Source: Moraxellaceae bacterium (lineage in GTDB: Bacteria > Pseudomonadota > Gammaproteobacteria > Pseudomonadales > Moraxellaceae). From it: 7,708 nt of DNA. Where the stretch lies: the NCBI GenBank assembly GCA_014378805.1, contig JACMMY010000095.1:1-7708 (forward strand), written 5' to 3'. Positions 1-6,959 of the stretch are shown here, in pieces. How positions within the stretch are numbered: the first letter of the stretch is position 1; the number at the start of each line of letters is the position of its first letter. The notes beneath the pieces were generated by a model. The model searched no databases, was not told the DNA's origin, and saw only the letters and a list, made by a program, of their open reading frames with translations. The translations under genes and the position numbers were made by a program.

Positions 1-2236
1 CATCGGTCAGGGTATCACCCGATTGAACGACATAACTAGTTGCGGGAGCTTCTACAACTTTCTTAGCGCCATACAAATAAAGCGGTGTGCCTGTAATCAA
101 ATTTGCATTTGCATCCATTTGATTCCATTTGGCAATGTCACGCCAAGATAAACCTGCCCTCGTTGCCACATTAATCAGCGTATCACCGGCTTTGACGGTA
201 TACACTGTTCGAACGCCTTTCGGTTTTTCAGGTGTCTTTACTTGCGCAATAACTTTAGTTTCAGCTGGGATTAACTTATTAATTTTAAGATCAGATGAGG
301 TCAGTTTTCTAACATCGATATTTGATACCTTGATTTCAGTCTTTGTCTCAACCACGGTTTGTTGTGGTTGAAGCGTTGACAGCACAACTTTTCCATCTAA
401 TGGATCGACGATAGACGCTCTATTTTGATCAGACGTTTTTTTATCAATCGTCATGGCGATGATTGGTGTGATGTTAGGTGACTGAGCTGGTGCAACGACA
501 ATAGGTGATTGGGTCACTGCTGACGGTGAACTGACGAGAGTATTCTCGGTCGTCGTCGTGATTGAACTGGTTATTGTCGGCGTGTTGATACTCGTCGCTG
601 GATTTATCGTTTTTGCATTCGTGGTATTCGCAGGGGTGATGGGTGTAAAAGTGAAATTACTATTGTTTGGAATAGTGGGTCGTGTCGTCACGGTTATGGT
701 GGTTGCATCAGTTTTTGTAATCACAGGTTGTAAAACAGACGTTGAGGTCGTCGTGGTTGTCGTCTTTTGTGTGCTGACGACTGGTCGAGATTGAATATTT
801 TCAACGACTTTAGCGATACGCGCTGATGACGGTACAACCGCTTGATTGGCCATTGCAGCTAACGAATCAGAGTCGGTTGGAATCCGTTGGTTATTGCGAG
901 TCGCTATTGATTGAGTCACATTGCCACTGTTATTTGTCCGCGTACCTGATGACATCATGGATGCCACTTGTGCCGTACTTAACATCGCTGGCGTGGTCGT
1001 TCGCGTCACGGTTTGAGTAATCGTCTGAGTAATCGGTTGACTCATCGCAAGTAAAGCCCCTTCACTACTAAAGCCAAATCGACTTGGATCTAAGAGTGGA
1101 ATTGCTTTTAATCGACTATCGACAGTCATTGGTAAACTGGTTGGAATGAGTACGCGATGTGGGCCTGTCGGTGCAGTCACCCCTTGTAAAAAAGCAGGAT
1201 TAAGTTCTAATACTTCTTTACTGGATAAACCCGTTGTACGAACAACTTGATCTAAATCGACAGGACCTGAGAGTGACACTTGGCGAAAGTGAGACCGATT
1301 TGCAATATTAGGTAATTTTACGCCATAGTTTTGTGGATCTTTTATCATCTGAGCCACAGCAAGAAAGCGCGGCACATAATTCATTGTTTCAGTCGGAAGT
1401 CTTAGTGACCAATAATCTGTGGGTAACCCTTGAGCAATATTACGATTAATGGCTTGTTGAATACGACCGCCACCTGCATTGTAAGCCGCCAGCGCAAGTT
1501 CCCACGAACCGAATTGCTTATATAAATTGGTTAAAAAATCATACGCAGCGCGCGTGGACTCAACCACATCACGACGACCATCATAGTATTGATTCTGACG
1601 TAAACCGTATTCACGACCCGTGCTTGGGATAAACTGCCACATCCCTGCTGCGGAAGCGCCGCTATTCGCAAAAGGATCATATGAGCTTTCAATCACTGGG
1701 AGTAGCGCTAACTCGGTTGGAATGCCACGACGTTCCGCTTCTGTGACGGTGTAATAAATATAACGACTAGCACGCGCTGACAAACGATCAATATACGGCT
1801 GACGACTGATAAACCAATTTCGCTGCGCATCAATCCGTGAATTATTCACCGATAAATCCATGCGGTAACCGACCAAAATACGCTTCCAGAGGTTCCCGTA
1901 ACGTAATACGGCTAATCGATCTCCTTCGACAGCCTCCATATCGGTTGCTTGAAGCAACTCTTCTAAAGAGTCTGCACTTTCTAAATCTAAGTCATTTTGC
2001 CCAGATGTAATAATTGCGTTTGATGTATGCGTTTTTTTGCCATGCACCTTTTGATTATTGGGTTGAACAGGCGTTGAGCTACAGCCTGCCATAATTGCTG
2101 CAATCGCAATCACCAATACATGTTGTGTATATCGTGGAAATTTTGGGTACGCCAACTTACTGCTATTTTTTAAGCGATTTTTTGCAAGTTCTACACCAGT
2201 GATTACTTGCACAGGCAACAAAGACGACGACATCAT
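1..2236 (-). CDS. mltD: Membrane-bound lytic murein transglycosylase D, lipoprotein (3' end beyond window)
   Basis: The frame is open from an ATG at 2236 to the left edge without a stop (745 codons), so the gene is 3'-partial. The N-terminus has a hydrophobic signal segment (about 40-51) ending in a lipobox-like IMAGC with Cys52. Ser at +2 fits outer-membrane sorting. A goose-type (SLT) transglycosylase domain follows: catalytic Glu183 in LLPVIESSYDP, then SAAGMWQFIPSTGREYGL and AYNAGGGR. By family, MltD cleaves the MurNAc-GlcNAc bond of peptidoglycan to give 1,6-anhydro ends. A Thr/Ser-rich spacer (about 398-670) leads to a LysM repeat (678-720, VYTVKAGDTL) and the start of a second (734 on, SYVVQSGDTL), which bind glycan. 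The n-region of 40 residues is unusually long; a TTG at 2155 (codon 28) would give a more typical 25-residue signal peptide. It is divergent from rnhA-dnaQ. The family call is secure; the start is less so. Confidence 0.93.
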   Translation of the reverse strand, partial: MMSSSLLPVQVITGVELAKNRLKNSSKLAYPKFPRYTQHVLVIAIAAIMAGCSSTPVQPNNQKVHGKKTHTSNAIITSGQNDLDLESADSLEELLQATDMEAVEGDRLAVLRYGNLWKRILVGYRMDLSVNNSRIDAQRNWFISRQPYIDRLSARASRYIYYTVTEAERRGIPTELALLPVIESSYDPFANSGASAAGMWQFIPSTGREYGLRQNQYYDGRRDVVESTRAAYDFLTNLYKQFGSWELALAAYNAGGGRIQQAINRNIAQGLPTDYWSLRLPTETMNYVPRFLAVAQMIKDPQNYGVKLPNIANRSHFRQVSLSGPVDLDQVVRTTGLSSKEVLELNPAFLQGVTAPTGPHRVLIPTSLPMTVDSRLKAIPLLDPSRFGFSSEGALLAMSQPITQTITQTVTRTTTPAMLSTAQVASMMSSGTRTNNSGNVTQSIATRNNQRIPTDSDSLAAMANQAVVPSSARIAKVVENIQSRPVVSTQKTTTTTTSTSVLQPVITKTDATTITVTTRPTIPNNSNFTFTPITPANTTNAKTINPATSINTPTITSSITTTTENTLVSSPSAVTQSPIVVAPAQSPNITPIIAMTIDKKTSDQNRASIVDPLDGKVVLSTLQPQQTVVETKTEIKVSNIDVRKLTSSDLKINKLIPAETKVIAQVKTPEKPKGVRTVYTVKAGDTLINVATRAGLSWRDIAKWNQMDANANLITGTPLYLYGAKKVVEAPATSYVVQSGDTLTD

Positions 2237-2272
2237 GTATAGTTTTTCCAGTTCAACGCATTCAGACTCTTA

Positions 2273-2302
2273 ATTGTAGACTGATAATGCTCTCGTCACC
2301 AA
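2273..2302 (-). promoter_or_regulatory. Candidate sigma-70 promoter for mltD
   Basis: Read on the minus strand there is a TACAAT -10 box (2278-2273) 18 bases after TTGGTG (2302-2297). It would start transcription about 30 bases before the ATG at 2236. The -10 matches consensus at five of six positions and the -35 is weak. This is inferred from hexamers only. If used, it supports the upstream ATG rather than the internal TTG as the mltD start. Confidence 0.35.
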
Positions 2303-2454
2303 TACTCAAGACAGAATTGCTCGTAAGCGAATGTTGCCTAAATGTACGCATTCACTCATTTTTGCTGAATAAGCATACGTGCAAAACATAGAAAATACGG
2401 CATAATAACCAAGCAAACTAGACTCATTTACTTAGCACATCATTGGATATTTTT

Positions 2455-3996
2455 ATGACACAGCTCACCACGACTCAATCAAACACGCTATATGTTGATG
2501 GTGCTTGCCGTGGTAATCCAGGAAAAGGTGGCTGGGGTGTCTATGTCGAATATGCCGACAATCAGACTGCGGAATTTTGTGGTGGCGAGCTAGAAACCAC
2601 CAATAATCGCATGGAACTGATGGCTGCGATTGAAGGTTTAGTCCGAACTGACACACAAACTCCAGTCACGGTATGGACTGATTCGAGTTATGTGCAAAAA
2701 GGGATTAGTGAGTGGATTCATGGCTGGAAAAAGAAAAATTGGCGTAAAAGTGACGGTGGCGCAGTTAAAAATGCTGACTTATGGCAAAAACTTGATCAAC
2801 TGAGTCAACATCGTAAAATTGACTGGCGTTGGATCAAAGGTCATGCAGGTCATGCAGGCAACGAAAAAGCTGATCAACTCGCCAATCAAGGTCTTGAAAC
2901 GCAAGGCGCTTCGTTGGCATTTCCCAAAAATAAAGCACAAACGCTGGCTGCGGAAATTTTACCGCAAACACCTTCAATTATAAAAATCGCCAAAACAACG
3001 ACAAATCCACCCACTACTTCATTAATGGATTTGTTACTACCACCTGAAGAAGATGATTTTGCAGAAGAGTACGATCTTGAAGTAAATGATCAAAATAAAA
3101 AAATTGATGAACCCGATTGGTTTGTCGCTGAAGAACAGGCCGAATTAGAAGCAACTCAAGTCAAGCAAACGATTATTTCCGGGGCACCATTGTTAGATGA
3201 AAAAAGTATTGATCAAAAAAACGAACAAGAAAAGCCGCAAGGCATTGTCCGCACCCATAATACAAAACGTCTCGATGCATTTACCACCAGTGGAAAACGC
3301 CAGCTCATACTAGATACCGAAACTACGGGCTTTGACCCAAAAACAGGCGATCGCATCGTTGAAATTGGAGTGATTGAGCTGGTTAATCGAAAGTTAACAG
3401 GTAACTCTTTACATGTGTATTTGAATCCGCAGCGTCTTGTGGGTGAATCAGAGAATATTCACGGTCTGAGTGACGCCTTTCTCACAGATAAACCATTATT
3501 TAAAGATATCGTGGCTGAACTAGTCGCATTTTTGCAGGGTACTGAAGTGATTGCCCACAATGCGAGCTTCGATATGAAGTTCCTAGATGCTGAAATGCAA
3601 ATGGCAGGACACTCACCTTTAACAGATATTGTCACGGTCACCGATACCCTGGCGATGGCTAAGCGAAAGCATCCTGGTCAAAAAAACAATTTGGATGCAC
3701 TCGCAAAACGTTACGAAGTAAAAGAACGCGATCGGACTTTTCATGGCGCTTTGCTCGATGCTGAAATTCTCGCTGATGTTTATTTACAATTAACTGGCGG
3801 TCAAGTCACGCTGGATATGGACAGTAGTGATGATAATCATGTCAATGCTGCGCAAGCAGGCAAATTTGTGAAGCGTAGTCTTTCTGTTGTATTGGCTCAT
3901 GATGATGAACTCGAGTTACATCGTGCTTGGCTACAACAGCTTGATGGAGGAAAAGGCGGTGCTGTATCAATTTGGCACAAAATTGAGCAACAATAG
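2455..3996 (+). CDS. rnhA-dnaQ: Fused ribonuclease HI / DNA polymerase III epsilon subunit (proofreading exonuclease)
   Basis: One 513-codon frame encodes two enzymes that are separate proteins in E. coli (about 155 and 243 residues). Residues 11-146 are RNase HI, which cuts the RNA strand of RNA-DNA hybrids. All active-site residues are present: Asp15 (YVDGACRGNPG), Glu54 (NNRMEL), Asp76 (WTDSSYV), His130 and Asp140 (KGHAGHAGNEKAD). Residues about 150-280 form a polar, partly acidic linker. Residues 282-450 are the DEDDh 3'-5' exonuclease: Asp287/Glu289 (LDTETTGFDP), Asp373 (HNASFD), His430 and Asp435 (HGALLDAEI). The tail keeps the epsilon C-terminal region: TGGQVTLDM aligns with the clamp-binding stretch of E. 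coli epsilon (TGGQTSMAF), and the last 40 residues resemble the segment that binds the polymerase alpha subunit. ATG 2455 has a weak GGA seven bases upstream; an in-frame TTG at 2443 would add four residues. Similar fusions may be normal for Acinetobacter. Confidence 0.95.
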   Translation: MTQLTTTQSNTLYVDGACRGNPGKGGWGVYVEYADNQTAEFCGGELETTNNRMELMAAIEGLVRTDTQTPVTVWTDSSYVQKGISEWIHGWKKKNWRKSDGGAVKNADLWQKLDQLSQHRKIDWRWIKGHAGHAGNEKADQLANQGLETQGASLAFPKNKAQTLAAEILPQTPSIIKIAKTTTNPPTTSLMDLLLPPEEDDFAEEYDLEVNDQNKKIDEPDWFVAEEQAELEATQVKQTIISGAPLLDEKSIDQKNEQEKPQGIVRTHNTKRLDAFTTSGKRQLILDTETTGFDPKTGDRIVEIGVIELVNRKLTGNSLHVYLNPQRLVGESENIHGLSDAFLTDKPLFKDIVAELVAFLQGTEVIAHNASFDMKFLDAEMQMAGHSPLTDIVTVTDTLAMAKRKHPGQKNNLDALAKRYEVKERDRTFHGALLDAEILADVYLQLTGGQVTLDMDSSDDNHVNAAQAGKFVKRSLSVVLAHDDELELHRAWLQQLDGGKGGAVSIWHKIEQQ

Positions 3997-4051
3997 GATT
4001 TATAATCAATTTAATTAAAATAATTTACTCAATGGAGTGTCTTTCCAATTC

Positions 4052-4068
4052 AACTCAAAGAGTTTTTT
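4052..4068 (+). terminator. Possible weak intrinsic terminator after rnhA-dnaQ
   Basis: The hairpin AACTC-AAA-GAGTT runs into six T residues (4063-4068), 55 bases after the rnhA-dnaQ stop. The stem has only five pairs and two G-C pairs, so it is weak. A second small hairpin (ACTC-AATG-GAGT, 4027-4038) lies just before it. The placement fits the end of the upstream transcript and a separate fimL transcript. Confidence 0.4.
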
Positions 4069-4086
4069 ATATGAAACCATCTATTT

Positions 4087-4111
4087 TTTACTTAAAAATC
4101 ATTTAAGTGAA
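4087..4111. repeat. Inverted repeat (10-bp stem, 5-base loop) upstream of fimL
   Basis: TTTACTTAAA (4087-4096), loop AATCA, then TTTAAGTGAA (4102-4111). The arms pair over ten positions with one G-T wobble. No T-run follows on the plus strand, and A residues follow on the minus strand, so it does not look like a terminator. It could be an operator or an RNA hairpin in the fimL leader. Function unknown. Confidence 0.5.
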
Positions 4112-4122
4112 GTGTTCAACCT

Positions 4123-4149
4123 AAATGATTAAAAGTATTCAAATGATTA
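4123..4149. repeat. Short direct repeat AAATGATTA x2 before fimL
   Basis: AAATGATTA occurs exactly at 4123-4131 and 4141-4149, so its start points are 18 bases apart (nearly two helix turns). The reverse complement of its first eight bases, AATCATTT, lies in the hairpin at 4097-4104. A possible -10 box TATATT (4158-4163) follows directly. The spacing resembles paired regulator sites, but AT-rich DNA yields such repeats by chance. Confidence 0.35.
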
Positions 4150-4226
4150 TGTTTTTCTATATTGAGTTGTGCAGTTTATCGTGCCATGATTAACCTGCAA
4201 AACGGATAGCAACACTGACAACGCAC

Positions 4227-4235
4227 AGGAAAGGG
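4227..4235 (+). promoter_or_regulatory. Strong ribosome binding site of fimL
   Basis: AGGAAAGGG with AGGA seven bases before ATG 4238. This Shine-Dalgarno match is much better than that of rnhA-dnaQ and fixes the start of the FimL-like protein. Confidence 0.8.
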
Positions 4236-4237
4236 AT

Positions 4238-5953
4238 ATGTCTGCATCAAACAACGTACAAGATTCTAAATCTCTCGATCATAAGCAACATTTTGATATT
4301 TCTTCACTACACATTGTGAAGTCAGAAATTGATGTGTCCATAAATCAAGTCGAAGCCGCTTTAAATCTCTATATGTCAGATCAAACCAATACGGTCGGAC
4401 TGTTTGATTCGGCAGATTCAATCAACCAAGTCAGTGGCATTTTGCGTCTCATGCGAATGGATGGTGCAATTGAGCTATGTGATGCAATTCATAAGATTCT
4501 GCTATACATATGTGAACATCTTGACTCATCAGATGATAGTCAAATCACCGCACTCAGTGAAGGTCTGATGACCTTGTCACGTTACCTCGAATTTGTTTTA
4601 CTGCGTGAAACTTTGTCACCACAACTTTTACTACCCATTACCAATAAAATTAATCGATTACTGAATCTACCGATCATTTCTGAAGGTCAGTTTTTACTCA
4701 ATCATATTGATGATGCATTTATTCAAAGAAATCTATCTACTCTTGTTAAACCATCGATATTGACAGAAAAAGCCACAGATAAAGATCGTGCATATCTTGC
4801 CCGCTTGTTTCAAACAGGCTTAAACAATGTCCTTAAGAAAAAAGCAAAAGCAGTCGATTTTATTTATATGCAAAAAGCAGTCGAGCAAATTGCAGATCGT
4901 GAACCTCAAAATGCAGAAGGATTGTATTGGCAAATCGCGAAACAAGTCATCACGACGCTTAACCAAAATACATATTTGAGCGATGGCCGTAAACGAATTC
5001 TTGCTCAAATGGAACGCCGTGTCGCACATAAGACAGATTCAATTAGCCGTCTTTCTCACACAAGTGCAATTGCAGATGTATTGACAATGACTGCAATTTC
5101 TCCTCAATCTTCCCAGGAGATCTTATCTGCGCTTGGACTCTCGACTACAATTAAGCCTGATCAAGATGTGCTCGATCATAAACAATTTTTGTTTGGTCCA
5201 GACCAAGCAGTGGTTAATGAAGTCAGTCTGTTAATTCACGAAAATATTAATTCAATTAAAAACTTAGTTGACTTAATTGTGAATCAAGAACAGCAAGAAG
5301 ATGCTTTAACTCATCTAAGTGTACAACTAAAAGAACTTGGGCAAACACTTGAAGTTCTTACATTAAGTCAAGCAGGTCAAGGACTTATCGAACAATCAAA
5401 CCAAGTATCAAGTTGGTCGAAAATGCCCGATGAAAATCAAATCAACACCCTTATGGATCGTCTACTTGACAGCGAAAACGCTATTATTTTGATGGAACAA
5501 ACGCATACTCCTGGTGTGGTGATGTCTCCATTTACCAATCTACGCGTATCACTTCATCAATTGAACGAAGCTCGTACCTTATTGGTTACCGAAAGTCGTA
5601 CAAATCTAACAACAGTTATGCAAGCTTTGCTTGGTTATCTGGACAATGAAAAAGATGTTCAAAAACTTGAAGGAGTTGCGGATATCTGTGAATCCGTTGC
5701 GGGTGCAATGGCGTTTTTAAACGCGCCCCGCGGTGAAGCCATTCTTCATAATGCCGCGAACTATATTAAACAAAATTTCAACTCTGATCATCTACCCGAT
5801 GCTGAATCTATTGCTCACCTGACAGATGCAATTGTGTCGGTAGATTATGTACTCGAAGGGATCGCAACTAAAAAACCAGCAGGCGAACAACCTTATGGTT
5901 ATGGTGAGATAGGTTTGACAAAATTAGGTTTTCCAGTTAAATCTGCTGCTTAA
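4238..5953 (+). CDS. fimL: FimL-like protein (ChpA N-terminal homologue), type IV pilus / Chp signalling
   Basis: A 571-residue, all-helical-looking soluble protein with no signal peptide or membrane segment. The N-terminus (about 21-148) follows the pattern of the ChpA N-terminal domain: a helix, then INQVSGILRLMRMDGAIEL (62-80), then LSEGLMTLSRYLEF (106-119). AYLARLF (185-191) and HLTDAIVSVDYVLEGI (527-542) are also typical of ChpA/FimL. There is no CheA kinase, receiver or CheW domain, and no phosphorylatable HPt histidine. That composition and the length match P. aeruginosa FimL (about 556 residues), which by published work is needed for twitching motility and cAMP/Vfr signalling and works with FimV and PilG. 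The gene directly before nudC in P. aeruginosa is also fimL, which supports orthology. It has its own strong RBS and a 241-base upstream gap, so it is probably transcribed separately from rnhA-dnaQ. Automated annotation may give only 'hypothetical protein'. Confidence 0.82.
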   Translation: MSASNNVQDSKSLDHKQHFDISSLHIVKSEIDVSINQVEAALNLYMSDQTNTVGLFDSADSINQVSGILRLMRMDGAIELCDAIHKILLYICEHLDSSDDSQITALSEGLMTLSRYLEFVLLRETLSPQLLLPITNKINRLLNLPIISEGQFLLNHIDDAFIQRNLSTLVKPSILTEKATDKDRAYLARLFQTGLNNVLKKKAKAVDFIYMQKAVEQIADREPQNAEGLYWQIAKQVITTLNQNTYLSDGRKRILAQMERRVAHKTDSISRLSHTSAIADVLTMTAISPQSSQEILSALGLSTTIKPDQDVLDHKQFLFGPDQAVVNEVSLLIHENINSIKNLVDLIVNQEQQEDALTHLSVQLKELGQTLEVLTLSQAGQGLIEQSNQVSSWSKMPDENQINTLMDRLLDSENAIILMEQTHTPGVVMSPFTNLRVSLHQLNEARTLLVTESRTNLTTVMQALLGYLDNEKDVQKLEGVADICESVAGAMAFLNAPRGEAILHNAANYIKQNFNSDHLPDAESIAHLTDAIVSVDYVLEGIATKKPAGEQPYGYGEIGLTKLGFPVKSAA

Positions 5954-5967
5954 TCGTCAACTTTCCA

Positions 5968-6002
5968 TGCAGTATTCACATTAAATTCATGTGAATACTG
6001 CA
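5968..6002 (+). terminator. Perfect 14-bp inverted repeat after fimL, likely terminator or RNA-stabilising hairpin
   Basis: TGCAGTATTCACAT (5968-5981) and ATGTGAATACTGCA (5989-6002) are exact reverse complements around a seven-base loop, 15 bases after the fimL stop. The tail ATTAAATTTATATTT is AT-rich but has no clean T-run, so termination would be partial at best. It lies between fimL and nudC and could also protect the fimL mRNA 3' end or act as a regulator site. Confidence 0.5.
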
Positions 6003-6060
6003 ATTAAATTTATATTTACCAAACCAATTTATTTTCTCATAGCTTGAAGGATATCCCGTT

Positions 6061-6861
6061 GTGGCAGTCACTCCACCAGACCATTCCATAAACGAACTGA
6101 TTATTTCAAATATACAAATTAAGTGTTTAATGATTCACAAAAACTCTATTTTTGTGGATGAAAATTTTAAATTACCTGATTTACCAGAAATGGAATTGGG
6201 AGATTTATTCGTTACTGAAGTAGATGGCGTTCGTTACATCACACGTGAAGTTGCAGAAGATCATCAGTTAGCAGGCTTCAATCTGACGAACTTGCGTAAT
6301 ATTGTCACTAAATGGTCAACGACAGAATTTGAACGCGCATCTCGTGCATTTCAGTTACTACTCTGGAAACGTAATCATCGCTTCTGTAGCCACTGTGGCG
6401 AAAAGACCATTCAACATACCAACGAATACGCTATGGTCTGCCCTGCATGTAAATACACGCAATATCCTCGCTTACAGCCCTGCGTGATCGTTGCCATTAC
6501 TCGACATGATGAGGGCAATCAACCCAGCATTCTCCTTGCAAGATCACCAAGATTTACGATTCCGATGTTTAGCCTAATTGCGGGTTTTGTCGAGGTAGGT
6601 GAAACATTAGAACAAGCAGTAGCACGAGAAGTAAAAGAAGAAGTGGGCATTGATATTAAAAATATTCGCTATATGAGCAGCCAGCCTTGGCCATTTCCAT
6701 CTAATCTAATGATTGGCTTTCAGGCTGAATATGCAGGCGGTGAATTAGTTCTGCAAGAAGATGAGATTTCTGAGGCAGGATTTTATCCATTTGATCAATT
6801 GCCCCTATTACCCCCTAAAGGATCAATTGCGAATCGGATGATCGAGCAGATTGTCGGTTGA
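6061..6861 (+). CDS. nudC: NAD+ diphosphatase / NADH pyrophosphatase, Nudix family
   Basis: 266 residues, close to E. coli NudC (257). By family it hydrolyses NADH/NAD+ to NMN(H) and AMP and removes NAD caps from RNA 5' ends, in the cytoplasm. The zinc ribbon is complete (Cys109, Cys112, Cys127, Cys130). The Nudix box spans 175-197 (GFVEVGETLEQAVAREVKEE, then VGI), with the catalytic/metal glutamates Glu190, Glu193 and Glu194. The NADH-specific motif SQPWPFP is at 207-213, followed by LPLLPPKGSIA near the C-terminus. The start is a GTG with AAGGA nine bases upstream; the next in-frame ATG (6130) would remove 23 residues and has no clear RBS. The N-terminal domain (1-105) is divergent, as is usual in this family. 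It follows fimL by 107 bases on the same strand, with a hairpin between, and converges with the small membrane gene downstream. Confidence 0.96.
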   Translation: MAVTPPDHSINELIISNIQIKCLMIHKNSIFVDENFKLPDLPEMELGDLFVTEVDGVRYITREVAEDHQLAGFNLTNLRNIVTKWSTTEFERASRAFQLLLWKRNHRFCSHCGEKTIQHTNEYAMVCPACKYTQYPRLQPCVIVAITRHDEGNQPSILLARSPRFTIPMFSLIAGFVEVGETLEQAVAREVKEEVGIDIKNIRYMSSQPWPFPSNLMIGFQAEYAGGELVLQEDEISEAGFYPFDQLPLLPPKGSIANRMIEQIVG

Positions 6862-6959
6862 ATATGATTAAGCACAATTAAGTTGTAGAATGGATTAAGA
6901 AACACAACTCATCACGCTATATCAAAGCCAATTGACGGGTTCCCCCTCAACAACCCACG

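Noticed and set aside
746..763. Run of six Thr codons as a possible phase-variable repeat
   Set aside because: The codons are mixed (ACG, ACA, ACC), not an exact nucleotide repeat, so slippage is unlikely.
129..1020. Three plus-strand frames (129-371, 558-794, 826-1020)
   Set aside because: They lie opposite the continuous mltD frame. Their Val-rich products are the complement of the Thr-rich spacer.
2362..2406. Possible promoter elements for rnhA-dnaQ (TTGCTG 2362-2367, CATAAT 2401-2406)
   Set aside because: The two hexamers are 33 bases apart, and no acceptable partner lies at 16-18 bases for either.
2465..2656. Minus-strand frames inside rnhA-dnaQ (2465-2656, 3459-3641) and inside fimL (4820-5029)
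   Set aside because: Each overlaps a well-supported gene with intact motifs on the other strand, and none resembles a known protein.
6302..6487. 61-residue plus-strand frame inside nudC
   Set aside because: It is an alternative frame across the zinc-ribbon part of NudC, with no RBS or recognisable features.
6937..6956. GGGTT/AACCC hairpin between the convergent nudC and small membrane gene
   Set aside because: The five-pair stem has a ten-base loop and no T-run on either strand, so it is not a convincing terminator. The 98-base gap holds nothing else I can support.
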